Positions 52,700-63,600 of a DNA stretch of 64,000 bases are shown here, piece by piece. Every line of letters starts with the position of its first letter. Position 1 is the first letter of the stretch. The notes below the pieces were generated by a model that did not search any database, was not told the origin of the DNA, and was given only the letters and a program-made list of their open reading frames with translations. A program made the translations under genes and the position numbers. The DNA is from Bathynomus jamesi (Eukaryota; Arthropoda; Malacostraca; Isopoda; Cirolanidae). Location: the NCBI GenBank assembly GCA_023014485.1, contig JAJOZX010012099.1, forward strand, positions 47,566 to 111,565, in the 5' to 3' direction.

Positions 52700-54851
52700 T
52701 ACAAAAAGGTGGGTAAAAATATATTTATACAGCAAGATAAGGGGGACGCAAGAGAGGACCAGGAGCAAGCAAAAATGCTGATGGCGAGAACTTTAAAAGA
52801 CAATACACATACGGAAGGAAGAAGCAAATTTAGGTCTTTTAACTTAAACCCCAAGACCATAAATTGGGAAGAAATCAGATCACACATGGCCCAAATAGAG
52901 TGGAGAACAGTTTTCGAGAATAAAACAACTGAGGAAATGCTAACAACCTTGGAAGAAAAGACGCTGAGAATTTTGGAAAAATATGCTCCGAAAGCACAGC
53001 CAAAAGGAAAGAGGAACTGGCTAGAGAGGCAAAAGAGAAGAATATTCCGCAAAAGAAAGAGAGTAGCGACGAAGTTAGCTAATTGCGCAGACAACAATGC
53101 CAGGAAAGTAATACAAGAAAAATTGGAGAGAATCGATTGGGAAATAAAAACTCTGATAAAGGACCATACAGAGAGGGAAGAGGAAAAGGCGGTAGAAGCA
53201 ATAAAGGAAAATCCAAAATACTTCTACAGCTATGCGAAAAGGAAAACAAAAACGCGCGCTACTATCGGGCCCTTAAGGAAAGGAAATAATGAACTAACAG
53301 ACGATCTAAAAGAAATATCTGAAACATTGAGAGCCCAGTATGAATCGGTCTTCAGTACCCCAAAAAGTGACAAAGCGATACCTGACATAGATGCATTCTT
53401 CAAAGAGAAATCGCACTATTAATTAAAAACTGTAAAAATGAAATAGCTACACCCTTATACTGGATATGGAGAAGATTCCTAGACATTGGGGAAATACCTT
53501 GCATCTTGAAAAGAGCAAATATTGTCCCTATATATAAAAGCGGACTAGATCTCAAGCAAAGAACTATAGACCAGTGTCCTTGACACGGAGAATAGTCACA
53601 GAGAAAATCTATGACTTCTTGGAGACATTGGAAAGATTCAACGAAAATTAGCACGGATTCCGATCAGGAAGATCATGCCTATCACAACTTATAGATCTTT
53701 ATAACAATATCCTAGATGCACTTGAAGGCAATGAAAACTATGATGTCATATACACGGATTCTGCTAAAGCTTTCGACAAATGCGATCATGGTATAATAGC
53801 ACATAAAATGAAACATATGGGAATAACAGGCAAAGTGGGAAAATGGATCTACAACTTCCTCAGAAAACGACTACAGGTGGTCAAAATTCAAGGTGTATCA
53901 TCATCAGAATCAGAAATACGCAGCTCAGTACCACAAGGTACAGTGCTGGACTCACTCCTGTTCATTATCATGCTAACAGACATAGACAGTGGAGTAAACA
54001 GCAACAGTATAGTAACATTATTTGCGGACGAGGAACACGAACAAAATATACAAATGGTCAGAAGACAACAATATGACTTTTAACACCAAGGAATTTCAGC
54101 TCTTGAGATATGGTAGAAATGAGGAACTTAAACAGACTGCATATTATGCCCCAGATAGACAAGAAAGCCAGAGAAGCACGAAAGCGGTCGACTTGGGGAT
54201 AATAATGACCGATGATGCCAAATTCGGGACACAAAATCAGATAGTAATAAACAAAGCAAAAAGAGTGACGAACAGGTACCAAGAACGTTTAGAAGGAGGG
54301 ACAAGACAGTAATGATTCCCCTGCTGAGAACACTGATCATACCAAAACTTGAATACTGCTCAGTTTTGACGTCCCCATATAAAAAGGAAGAAATTAATAA
54401 ACTAGAAGAAACGCAGAGACATTTCACAGCCAAGATTGATGGCTGCAAAGAACTCAACTACTGGGAAAGACTACGTAAACTGAATCTGTACTCCTTGGAA
54501 AGAAGAAGAGAGAAGTATGCCATAATCTACATATAGAAAATGATCGAAAACTGGCTAATAGGAAAGGCAGAATGTGTAGTGTTTCCAAATTAAGGGCCCT
54601 ACAAGGGACCTCCTCAACTCTGAAGGAAAATAGCTTGGTCGTCAGGGGCCCAAGAATTTTCAACCAGCTTCCAAAGGACCTCAGAAACGTTACAGGGGTC
54701 AAAGTTGAAGTCTTCAAGAGAAGACTAGATGCCTCGCCCAGGACGGTACCAGATGAGCCGGGTGTACCTGGCTATGTACGGTGGAGAGCGCAAGAGAGCA
54801 ACTCGCTCCTCCACCTAGCCAGGACTAGAGACGGGGCCACTAGCTTGACCT
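52700..54851 (+). pseudogene. LINE ORF2 linker, RT and C-terminus
   Basis: The linker has KYAPKAQPKGKRNWLERQKR and NPKYFYSYAKRKTK. The RT has SAKAFDKCDHGIIAHKMKHM, IRSSVPQGTVLDSLLFIIM and, at motif C, FADEE where FADD is expected, so a catalytic Asp is lost. Later blocks are LIIPKLEYCSVLTSP and FNQLPKDLRNVTG. The end PDEPGVPGYVRW is typical of CR1/L2-like LINEs common in crustaceans and other arthropods. At least five frame breaks occur. Confidence 0.8.
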
Positions 54852-55003
54852 GATATCAGGCCAATATCCCCCGAGGACAATATCCCCCGAGGACAATATC
54901 CCCCGAATATATATAATACCACTATATATATAATACCACTATATACGTATATAATACCCTTTAGGTTGAAGTTAAAACTCCCTAAAGTCCAGACTGTAAC
55001 TTT

Positions 55004-55851
55004 CAGAGCTGGGCAGTATTTAAATACATTTGTGTATTTAGAACTGTATTTATAAATACATTGTTTTTCATGTATTTAAATATAGTATTTAAATACTTTA
55101 ATGAGTATTTAAATACAATGTATTTAAATACTCAAAATATAAAAATGTAAATACTTTTACTGGTTTAATACACGTTCTGTACTAGCACAGTACGACGCGT
55201 CGACAGTGTAGTACAGCATGGTTCATGTTTCAACAGTTTGGGAAAACATCCTCTCATAAAAAGACTGTTCCTCCGCTTTAACACGACATTACCATCTTCG
55301 GCACCGGTAGAGCGAATATTCTCATTCGCGGGAATCACTTTGACTCCCAAAAGAAACTCTTTCAAACAAAACTTTTGAAAGATTGGTTTTGATCCGAAGC
55401 AACCGTGAAATAAAAGAGAATTCGTAAGGTGCCTTATGTTTATGTTTACGTCTTATGTTTACGTTTATGTCTCATCTACTCATTAATTGTTACTCATTTT
55501 GCAATGATATAATGAGTATAATATGTCACTGGTTGAACATCGTAAGTTCTAAGTTCTTTTGTTTTTGTTTTGTTCTAAAAAGGGAAATATATAATCGGAA
55601 ATTAGATTGTACTATTTCTTTATCCTTTATCAAGCATTTTATATTGTTGTTACTCATGAATTAGTGAATGCATATGTTAAAATTTGTATGTATTTAAAAT
55701 GTATTTACAAATGTATTTAAATACAATTGATGTATTTTGTATTTAGTATCTAAATACATTCGTAAAATGTATTTAGTATTTAAATACATTTCTCCCATGT
55801 ATTTAGTATTTAGTATTTAAATACATTCACTGTATTTAGTGCCCAGCTCTG
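55004..55851 (+). mobile_element. hAT remnant with perfect 8-bp target duplication
   Basis: gtaacttt occurs at 54996-55003 and 55852-55859. The ends are cagagctgggca and its exact inverse. Subterminal regions are rich in aaatacatttgtatttagta-like repeats. The interior 55226-55378 (+) encodes a hAT C-terminal dimerisation block (LPSSAPVERIFSFAGI). Confidence 0.92.
55226..55378 (+). pseudogene. hAT transposase C-terminal fragment
   Basis: The reading HPLIKRLFLRFNTTLPSSAP, VERIFSFAGI and LTPKRNSF matches the conserved hAT dimerisation region. Everything upstream of it has been lost. Confidence 0.82.
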
Positions 55852-56168
55852 GTAACTTTATAACTATCACCACCCAACTTTACTTCGGCCGTAACTGCTT
55901 AGTGCTTCCTCAGTCACTTACTTTTCATTGTGTTGTTATTGGTCACTCGGTAAGTACTTAGTCGTTTGTATTTTTGTAAGTAGTATTTTCTATTAATATG
56001 TGAAGTGTTTTTATTTTATTATGTTTGGTATTCTCCTCTTATTATGTCTTATTATTCTTTTAATCATAATGGAACTGTTAACATATTAATCCCTTATATT
56101 TTTTCAGATATGTCTGTGGTATTCATTTACAACAAAATCTGTGTAATGTGCTAACCCATAAAGCATCA

Positions 56169-56520
56169 TGGAATTCGTGCGAAGTAACAAAGGAAAGGAA
56201 AAGCTCGTATACGAAGGATATATATATGTAAAACAAAAGAATCTTGCCAACAGTGTCATTTCTTATGAATGGTAACAACGTCGCTATTCTAAATCATGTA
56301 AGGCCAAAGTTAAACTGCTTAGAAATGAAGTAATTGGAAGACTTCATGAACATACGCACGCACCAGATTTAGCTAGATGTGAAGCAGTTCAAGTTGCAGA
56401 GAAAATAAAAGATCGAACTGAAAATAGTCAAGAAACACCGCAACAAATAATAACAGAGGCACTATCAACAATATCTGAGGATGCGGGATCCAAATTGTCA
56501 TCTATTAAAAATCTACGTCG
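56169..56520 (+). pseudogene. MULE-associated FLYWCH zinc-finger fragment
   Basis: MEFVRSNKGKEKLVYEGYIY, VKQKNLANSVISYEW, a stop, then KCKAKVK-like SCKAKVKLLRNEVIGRLHEH and ETPQQIITEALSTIS. This is the FLYWCH-type domain found in animal MULE transposases and multi-copy arthropod proteins. The Cys next to Trp is replaced by a stop (TGGTAA region near 56275). No MULE catalytic domain remains. Confidence 0.75.
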
Positions 56521-56587
56521 GGGGGATATTGTCCTAGAAGCGCTTGACCTTCGTGTGAAGAAAGACCGACGCATGGAACCCTAACAA

Positions 56588-56589
<2 letters not shown>

Positions 56590-56648
<59 letters not shown>
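56590..56648. repeat. (TA)n microsatellite
   Basis: A long TA run directly after the LINE 3' end. It probably grew from the LINE tail. Confidence 0.95.
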
Positions 56649-56716
56649 GTGTTTATAAAGTCACTATTTATTTCGTTGAATTAACGTTTTTTTTAAATTT
56701 TTTGTTGCAGAACCCC

Positions 56717-57535
56717 ATGGAAATGAATGTACAAGAACGTGTGATGGTCGTGACACTTCGGATTAAAGAAAAGAAATGCAAAGAAATTAGAGGTTTGAAA
56801 AAACATTTCGCGCAAGCCAGGCCCTACAGACAAGACAATTCGTGATTTGCTTAATAAATTTAAAAGGACGGGATCTGTTCATGATGAGTCAAGATCTGGA
56901 CGTCCAAGTGTCTCTGAGCATGCTGTAAATGCGGCACGTAATGTTATCGATGAACATCCAAGCATGTGAATTCGCACCACATCACGTAGACTCGATATAC
57001 CCAAATCAACTGTCCACAAAATTTCGAAATCGACGTTGAAGAAAAGTTATCACATTCAGGTGCTTCATGACTTACACGGAGGATTATCCAAAGCGAAGTG
57101 CAATGTGTTCCGATCTTGTTGAACACGTTCAGAATGAAAATTTAATGGACCACATTCTCTTCGGTGATGAAGCAACTTTCCACACGTGTGGAAAGGTTAA
57201 TCGCCATAACTGCCGCATATGGGCTAATTAAAAGCCAGTTGATTTCTATTACTGGGAAAGAGATTCTTCTAAAGTTGCTGTCCGGTTGGGTATGACCAAA
57301 TCTAAGATTTATGGGCCCTTTTCCTTTGCTGAAGCTAGAGTTACACGGCTTATTTATCTGGACATGCTTCAGCAATTCCTGGAACCCCAGCTTCATTCAG
57401 ATGGCATTTTAAACACCGTCGTCTTTCAACAAGATGAGGCACCTTGTCATTACGCAAACATGTTCGGCAGTACCTAAATGAGTGATTTCCAAATCGCTGG
57501 ATCGGACGTGGAGGCAACAGGCCCTGGGCGTCTGC
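56717..57535 (+). pseudogene. Mariner-like transposase, truncated and frameshifted
   Basis: It starts MEMNVQERVMVVTLRIKEKK, then after a shift ARPGPTDKTIRDLLNKFKR-like coding, SVHDESRSGRPSVSEHAVNA and SKSTVHKISK-like. The first catalytic Asp region is ILFGDEATFHTCGKVNRHNC. Next come YGPFSFAEARVTRLIYLDML and the second Asp in VFQQDEAPCHYAN. The third acidic residue is absent because the sequence breaks at about 57529. In-frame stops lie near 56970, 57120 and 57230. It is dead. Confidence 0.82.
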
Positions 57536-57601
57536 CAAAAAAAAGGGTTCACTCTTATAACAGCCATGAAATCAACATTTATTAACCAATCATAATGAAA
57601 C
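57529..57601 (+). repeat. 73-bp direct repeat, left copy
   Basis: cgtctgccaaaaaaaagggt to cataatgaaac, apparently identical over 73 bp to 63618-63690. The two copies flank the LTR-bounded element. Confidence 0.95.
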
Positions 57602-57607
57602 AAGAGG

Positions 57608-58298
57608 CAAATTAGTTTTATTTTTATTTTTTTTAGTTGAAATCTTTCAAACCATCTGATCATGTGTTTAAAAAGGGGGGAAATTTAACCTTCAACTGTC
57701 CTCCACCAAAACATTTAAGTTTATATTATACATGTACTTGTAAAATTACAGTACTTCTGCATTAGACTTCTTCATCATAGCACTTCATTAGGACTCCTTT
57801 GTTAGCAGCCTTGCTGCGGGGAGGGGGCAGAGGCCCCTTGCCTCCTTAATATTTTTAGATTCCGGCCTGAGCCATGGTCGAAAGAGGTCGAACCTCTACC
57901 CTTGTAAGTTCAGAGCACTACCTGTATATTTTGAGAAGTAAACCAAAGTAAAAGAAGTTTTTATCTTTTCCTTCGAGCCTTGTTCTCTTCAGGAACTCAG
58001 TCAGTTAAGTCGACAAGTTATAAAAGAAAAGTCGATAATTTTAGTATCAGAGAAAGTATCAGAGTATTATAAAAAGAGAAGAATTAGACATTGTGGCGAC
58101 CCTTTGCCCAAATTAAGAGACAACCCAAGCACCATAGAAGATATTGGCATAACAGTCTGGCGAGTCTGTAGCCAAGAGTTTAACAAGAGGCGACCAAAAA
58201 GAATTAGAATGTTATAGAAGAAATATCCGTTGCAGCCTCATAACCAGAACCCCCGTCGATTCCGAACCGACTCAGGGCCATAGACGGAGGGGTTAACA
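57608..58298 (+). repeat. 5' LTR, apparently truncated at its 5' side
   Basis: It matches the last 692 bp of the 3' LTR with a few differences. It ends ggggttaaca. Confidence 0.85.
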
Positions 58299-58300
58299 TT

Positions 58301-58318
58301 TGGCGACCCTGCCAGGAT
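58301..58318 (+). promoter_or_regulatory. Primer-binding site
   Basis: tggcgaccctgccaggat starts with TGG, complementary to a tRNA CCA end; gggtcgcca would suit a tRNA-Arg-type 3' end. A second, diverged LTR-end-plus-PBS (taacaaatttggcgaccctt) lies at 58344-58363. Confidence 0.65.
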
Positions 58319-58385
58319 AAGAAGAAGAAGAAGATATGGGGTCTAACAAATTTGGCGACCCTTTTACCAGGATCTTAACAGATTT

Positions 58386-58490
58386 TAAGAAGAAGATTAC
58401 TTTAAGAAGAAGATTACTTTAAGAAGAAGATTACTTTAAGAAGAAGATTACTTTAAGAAGAAGATTACTTTAAGAAGAAGATTACTTTAA
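58386..58490. repeat. 17-bp tandem repeat (about six units)
   Basis: Units of aagaagaagattacttt, nearly identical. Confidence 0.93.
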
Positions 58491-58499
58491 GAAGAAGAA

Positions 58500-59160
58500 G
58501 ATTTTAAGAAGAGGCCACTCTTTGGCCAAGATAGAAATTACCCTGCATCAGGATAAAACCAGTTGACCGGCGTGTCACGACTTCTAGTTCGTAACATCCA
58601 CCCTTGAACCGGTGTGTCACGACTCCAAGTTCCCCACGCCTAGTTTTCATCCAAGAAGAAGTAGCCAGCAAGACGTTTTCAGGACACGTCTCAAGGATTT
58701 CCCCATAGAAAATTTTGTTAAGTACACAGTTTGTTTTTTAAGTAATTTATAAACACTTGAAAAGTCCGTATTATTAACAGTTAATATTTAGTATGGAGCC
58801 AGAATTTAACACAAAACACAGTGAACACTTCAGACACCAGTGATACATTTTTTTAGTGAAATTAATTTTCACAGAGTTAATTGTAACACAGAGAGTTAAT
58901 TTCAAAGAGTTAATTTCAGTTATTTTCACTGTTATATTCAGTATAGAATAATTTTATTTTATGTATCAAACATAATAGTATCGTACCTTCGTGTACATTC
59001 GAGTGAAATGTTTACATTTTATATTTTTGTTTGCAAATTTTTTTCAAATGATTGAATTGAATTGACTTGCAAATTAAGAGAGAGAGAGAGAGAGAGTTTA
59101 CAGAGAGTTTATAGAGTTACTTGAAGCAGTTTCAAGTTCCATTTTCAGTTTTCAGACAGT
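58500..59160. other. Non-coding interior of the LTR element
   Basis: A twofold ccggygtgtcacgact repeat at about 58569 and 58610, then AT-rich sequence. An (ag)n run lies near 59082-59096. No gene was seen. Confidence 0.6.
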
Positions 59161-59167
59161 TTCAGTT

Positions 59168-59673
59168 GGTTGTAACCAAAAGGGACAACCAAACCCCAGA
59201 GATTTATAAAGATACTTGAAGTAATTTTGAAGTCATTTTTTTGAAGTCATTTTTTTAAGTCAGTTTTTGAAGTTAGAAGGTTGCACCAAGAGGGTCAACC
59301 AAAACAGAGGTTAATCGTCTCCACTTGATAAAGATCAAGTGCAGTCATTTTCCATTTTCAGTTAATCTTCACTTGACAAGCGTTCAAGTTAGACAGTTTA
59401 AGTTATAGAGATACTTGATTGCATTTCAAGTAAGTCGGTTGCACCAAGAGGGTCAACCAAAACAGAGGTTAATCGTCTCCACTTGAATAGAGATCAAGTG
59501 CAGTCATTTTCCATTTTCAGTTAATTTCAAATCAGTTTTCAGTTTCGGTTGGTTGCATCCAAGAGGGACAACCAAACCCCAGAGATTTATAAAGATACTC
59601 GAAGTAGTTTCGAGTCAGTTTTAGTTGCAAATCAGTTTTCAGTTACAGAAGGTTGCATCCAAGAGGGACAACC
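59168..59673 (+). repeat. Five spaced GGTTG...CAACC hairpin motifs
   Basis: ggttgcaccaagagggtcaa-cc type stem-loops lie at 59168-59190, 59279-59300, 59437-59458, 59551-59573 and 59651-59673. The 5-bp stem is constant while the loop varies slightly (caccaagagggt, catccaagaggga). They are linked by similar ~100-160-bp spacers with cttgaagt and agtgcagtcattttccattt blocks. Confidence 0.82.
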
Positions 59674-59687
59674 GCCCGAGAGATTTC

Positions 59688-59945
59688 AGTTTTATTTGAA
59701 GTCAGAGAGTTTTATTTGAAGTCAGAGAGTTTTATTTGAAGTCAGAGAGTTTTATTTGAAGTCAGAGAGTTTTATTTGAAGTCAGAGAGTTTTATTTGAA
59801 GTCAGAGAGTTTTATTTGAAGTCAGAGAGTTTTATTTGAAGTCAGAGAGTTTTATTTGAAGTCAGAGAGTTTTATTTGAAGTCAGAGAGTTTTATTTGAA
59901 GTCAGAGAGTTTTATTTGAAGTCAGAGAGTTTTATTTGAAGTCAG
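59688..59945. repeat. 20-bp tandem repeat (about 13 units)
   Basis: Uniform units of agttttatttgaagtcagag, effectively identical, indicating recent expansion. Confidence 0.96.
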
Positions 59946-60890
59946 TCTCTGTTAGTTTCAAATACCCATTCATTTCAATGCAGTCAATTGAATTCAACTT
60001 TTTCTTTGTAAGTTAAGAGAATTTAATTTAAGAAAAATGTAATTTAAGAATTTAATTCAACCTTTTTTTTGTGTTGTAAAAGAGAATTAAATTCAACCTG
60101 AATTGACCGGGTTGCGGCTTTGGTTTAACCTTTTCTTTGTTTGTAAGACGGAAATTCACCGATTTGTCTTTCCCTTTTCATGCATTGTTACGTATATAAA
60201 TATATAGTTATGTAATTCATTATTTGTAACCAAAATAGTTTTTACAATTGTTTGTAACGATTTTTGGTAATTATTGTAATGTATATGAGGAACATGCCGT
60301 CCCTCCGTTTGTTGAACTCTCTTAATTTTTTGTTCTAAGTAGTGTGACAAGCAATCTTTTTTAAAAAAAGAGCAAAGTGCTCACGAAAGATGTAATTGTC
60401 AATTTCAGACTTATACCCCCCGCTTAGTCACTCAATTCCCCCGAATGTCGTATTACAAACTTTGTCTTTTAAGTTTATTTTATTTTCATACCCCCAACCC
60501 CAGTTGAACCCAGTGACAACCGGAGAAATGGTTCAACCATGGTTAATTCCTCTTTAGTACTATGGAACATAACCTCCATTTATGTTAAGTTGTGTTTTTT
60601 TTTATTTTTAAGAATACTACAGTATATGGCTATGAATTTTAGTAGTCGAAATTAATTGTGTGTCAAAATTCAATTTTTAAAACCGTGAGATCTACTTTCA
60701 TTAACTGTAAGGTCCTCTAAGTTCGTTTTTTTAATTACCTTATACGTGTAACTGATTAATTATGTAAAATCTATAATCCTAAGTGAATTTTATTACTTTT
60801 GACACATTCGAATTCATTTACGTTCCGTCCCTCCAGTCACTTTTGCATTAAAACGCGTATGCAAACATTATCATCATAATACATAATAAT
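59946..60890. other. Non-coding AT-rich interior of the LTR element
   Basis: No coding, RNA gene or clear repeat was recognised beyond local T-rich runs. Confidence 0.5.
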
Positions 60891-61400
60891 TATTGCTTAC
60901 TTTATATAAATTCTCGCTCATGCATTTATACAGTTAATTTAACAATCCTATCAGCTAATCTGTGTCTCGAAATTATAAAATACACACTTTGTACCCAATA
61001 AACATAAATACACATTTGACCACAGGTCTATACATCATCCACTACGTAATTCGATTTGTACCTACAACAGTCAATAAAAATGTATGCACACTATATATAC
61101 TATATACACACACACCTTATTCTAAAATCATTGGATATCACAAACTATTTCATAGCGTGTAAGTGCTAACTCTGCTATTTATATAGTCCTAAGCATTTTT
61201 GCTTACTATATATAAATTTTTGCTCAGGCATTTATTCGGTTAATTTAAAAATCCTCTCAGCTAATCTAATCTGTCCTTCGAAATTGTACGATACACACTT
61301 TGCACCTAATACACCCAAATACACACTTGACCACAGGCCTATACATCATCCATTACATAATTCGATTTTTTATCTCCCATAGTCAATAAAATTAGTTATC
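60891..61400. repeat. Diverged ~200-bp direct duplication, offset ~308 bp
   Basis: 60891-61081 and 61199-61400 share tttatataaattctcgctca-like, gttaatttaacaatcct, aatacacactttg, ttgaccacaggtctatacat and taattcgattt blocks in the same order, with scattered changes. Confidence 0.85.
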
Positions 61401-61734
61401 AATTGTACTCTCATGGAAGCCTCGAAAAAATCCATGAACTTTAAAATTTATATTTTTCCCTTTTACTCTATTCATTATGTACATAATTTTTCCCACAGAA
61501 AAATAAAAATTTTGTAAAAAAATTTAACTATATCATTCTTTGTCTAGCTTAATTGTTTATCTAAATTAAAGTATTAATCTTTGAATTCTTTTATATTATA
61601 TAATAACTCACTTGTTCTGTATAAAATTTGTATTGTAAAGAATGTCGTCATCTAACTTGAATTACTTACGATGTTATTTTCTCAATTGTATTATATTGTA
61701 TTAATTGTATTATATTATTGTATTAATACCATTT

Positions 61735-61748
61735 AGGGGGGGAAATAC
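61735..61748 (+). promoter_or_regulatory. Polypurine tract before the 3' LTR
   Basis: aggggggggaaatac immediately precedes TGTAAAAAG. G-runs followed by TG are the usual plus-strand primer and LTR start. Confidence 0.65.
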
Positions 61749-63600
61749 TGTAAAAAGTGAACAATGAACAATTCCTACACCATCATTATATGGATTCATT
61801 GTCTTCATGCAGAACTTATGTTCGTATAGTTTTATGTTCGAATGTCCATTTTTACATAACCAAAATCGCCTAAGCGAGTTTTTGGATAGAATTTCGATTT
61901 ATACTTCTTTATTCATTACTGTATTTCCCTAATTCATCTTTTCTAATAATGACTTATACACTATGACGTCATAAAATAACTTTATTCTCTTTACGTTTCC
62001 CATACTTTGTACACTGAATCGCGTTCTTAGTATTTGGACATCTTCCGTATTCAATGTATGGTAAATTCTTTAGTAATAATGTTGTGGTGTTATGTAGTAT
62101 AAATATCATTATTCAACCATACTCATTATTCAACCATACTCATTCTTACATTCATGTTCTTTCTTGACCGCTATCCTTTATTAATTTTATTACTTATTCA
62201 TTCATCTACCTATTGTCTACTTATGCCCTATCAACTTCAGTCTATGTTTACTCGTGTCTATATTACGCACACAACCTATTGGGTGACGAATGATATGTGT
62301 ACACTACTGTGTGCAGTCGTACATGTCTATTGACGATCATGATTACGTACATGTATTCTTTTTACGTTTTATTTTCTTTTATTATTTCACCTCCCGCATT
62401 GAACTAAAAAATGCTGAGTTAAGTTATAAAATTCCACTCACTACGACAGAATCGAGCGCCTCAAAGATAAAATATCTCCGTTCGCTCTGATTTCAAATTC
62501 ATAACATATTATAGCATATTATTCGTAAATAAATTATCTCGTAAGTGCCATGTACGTTGTATTATATTTCTAAACATCTTAATTGTCTATTAATATGAAA
62601 CACTGTAAAAACAAAACAAAGTTATAGTAACTGTTTAATTGTAATTAACTGTAATACTTTAATTTAATATAACGTAATGTACTTTAATGAAACTGTAATT
62701 AAATGTAATGATTTAATTTATAATGTAAGAATGTACTTTAAAATGGAAGTGTAATTAAAACAATAAGTGAATATGAAGTAATCCATAATTGTAATCGTAA
62801 TTGTAATGAACCAAAATTAATACGTACTCAGTCGTGTACTTAATTTGTACTTATGTGTACTATTACGAAATGATATCGCCTTCATAAATGTAGACTCGGC
62901 GAAAAATACAAATTAGTTTTTATTTTTATTTTTTTTAGTTGAAATCTTTCAAACCATCTGATCATGCGTTTAAAAAGGGGGGAAATTTAACCTTCAACTG
63001 TCCTCCCCCAAAACATTTAAGTTTATATTATACATGTACTTGTAAAATTACAGCACTTCTGCATTAGACTTCTTCATCATAGCACTTCATTAGGACTCCT
63101 TTGTTAGCAGCCTTGCTGCGGGGAGGGGGCAGAGGCCCCTTGCCTCCTTAATATTTTTAGATTCCGGCCTGAACCATGGTCGAAAGAGGTCGAACCTCTA
63201 CCCTTGTAAATTCAGAGCACTACCTGTATATTTTGAGAAGTAAACCAAAGTAAAAGAAGTTTTTATCTTTTCCTTCGAGCCTTGTTCTCTTCATGAACTC
63301 AGTCAGTTAAGTCGACAAGTTATAAAAGAAAAGTCGATAATTTTAGTATCAGAGAAAGTATCAGAGTATTATAAAAAGAGAAGAATTAGACATTGTGGCG
63401 ACCCTTTGCCCAAATTAAGAGACAACCCAAGCACCAAAGAAGATATTGGCATAACAGTCTGGCGAGTCTGTAGCCAAGAGTTTAACAAGAGGCGACCGAA
63501 AAGAATTAGAATGTTATAGAAAAAATATCCGTTGCAGCCTCCTAACCAGAACCCCCGTCGATTCCGAACCGACTCAGGGCCATAGACGGAGGGGTTAACA
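61749..63600 (+). repeat. 3' LTR, about 1.85 kb
   Basis: Bounded by TG (61749) and CA (63600). It contains a second G-run (aaaaaggggggaaatttaac, near 62970) and tggcgaccct at 63396. 62570-62900 is made of diverged tgtaattaa/actttaat stretches. A short frame at 62290 has no recognised domain. Confidence 0.65.

Larger units (their letters stand above)
54852..56541 (+). mobile_element. Mutator-like (MULE) element with 9-bp target duplication
   Basis: gcttgacct flanks the element at 54843-54851 and 56542-56550. The ends are inverted: gatatcaggccaatatcccc at the left against gcttctaggacaatatcccc read inward from the right. The left end has two extra tandem copies of aggacaatatcccccg. It carries a FLYWCH-type zinc-finger remnant at the right side and a hAT remnant inside. 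Removing it restores the LINE end (TSL then TFV and stop). Confidence 0.83.
30600..56600 (+). mobile_element. CR1/L2-like LINE with PHD and CCCH ORF1, split by nested insertions
   Basis: The 5' part (about 30610-31532) carries a PHD-like ORF1 start. The 3' part (51588-54851, then 56551 to about 56590) carries CCCH fingers, endonuclease, RT and the final residues. The pieces are collinear: ORF1 stops at the Penelope border at 31533 and resumes after 51587, and ORF2's last codons continue across the MULE target site (GATSL|T...) to a stop near 56555. A (TA)n tail follows. That both parts are one insertion is an inference from collinearity. Confidence 0.65.
57608..63600 (+). mobile_element. Non-coding LTR-bounded element (LARD-like)
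   Basis: 57608-58298 repeats 62909-63600 at about 98% identity. The 3' LTR appears to start at 61749 (TGTAAAAAG) after a purine tract and ends TTAACA at 63600, about 1.85 kb; the 5' LTR would then be a 691-bp remnant of its end. A tRNA-type primer-binding site (tggcgaccctgcc) begins two bases after the 5' LTR. The interior, 58299-61748, has no gag, pol or other long frame, only repeats. This fits a large non-autonomous retrotransposon derivative. Confidence 0.78.

Noticed and set aside
55165..55365. Minus-strand 66-codon frame
   Set aside because: The opposite strand encodes a recognisable hAT dimerisation block; this frame is its shadow.
59688..59945. CRISPR-like array
   Set aside because: The units are contiguous 20-mers without spacers in a eukaryotic retroelement; it is a minisatellite.
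62290..62490. Short open frame in the 3' LTR
   Set aside because: No recognisable domain, and AT-rich composition makes a chance frame likely.
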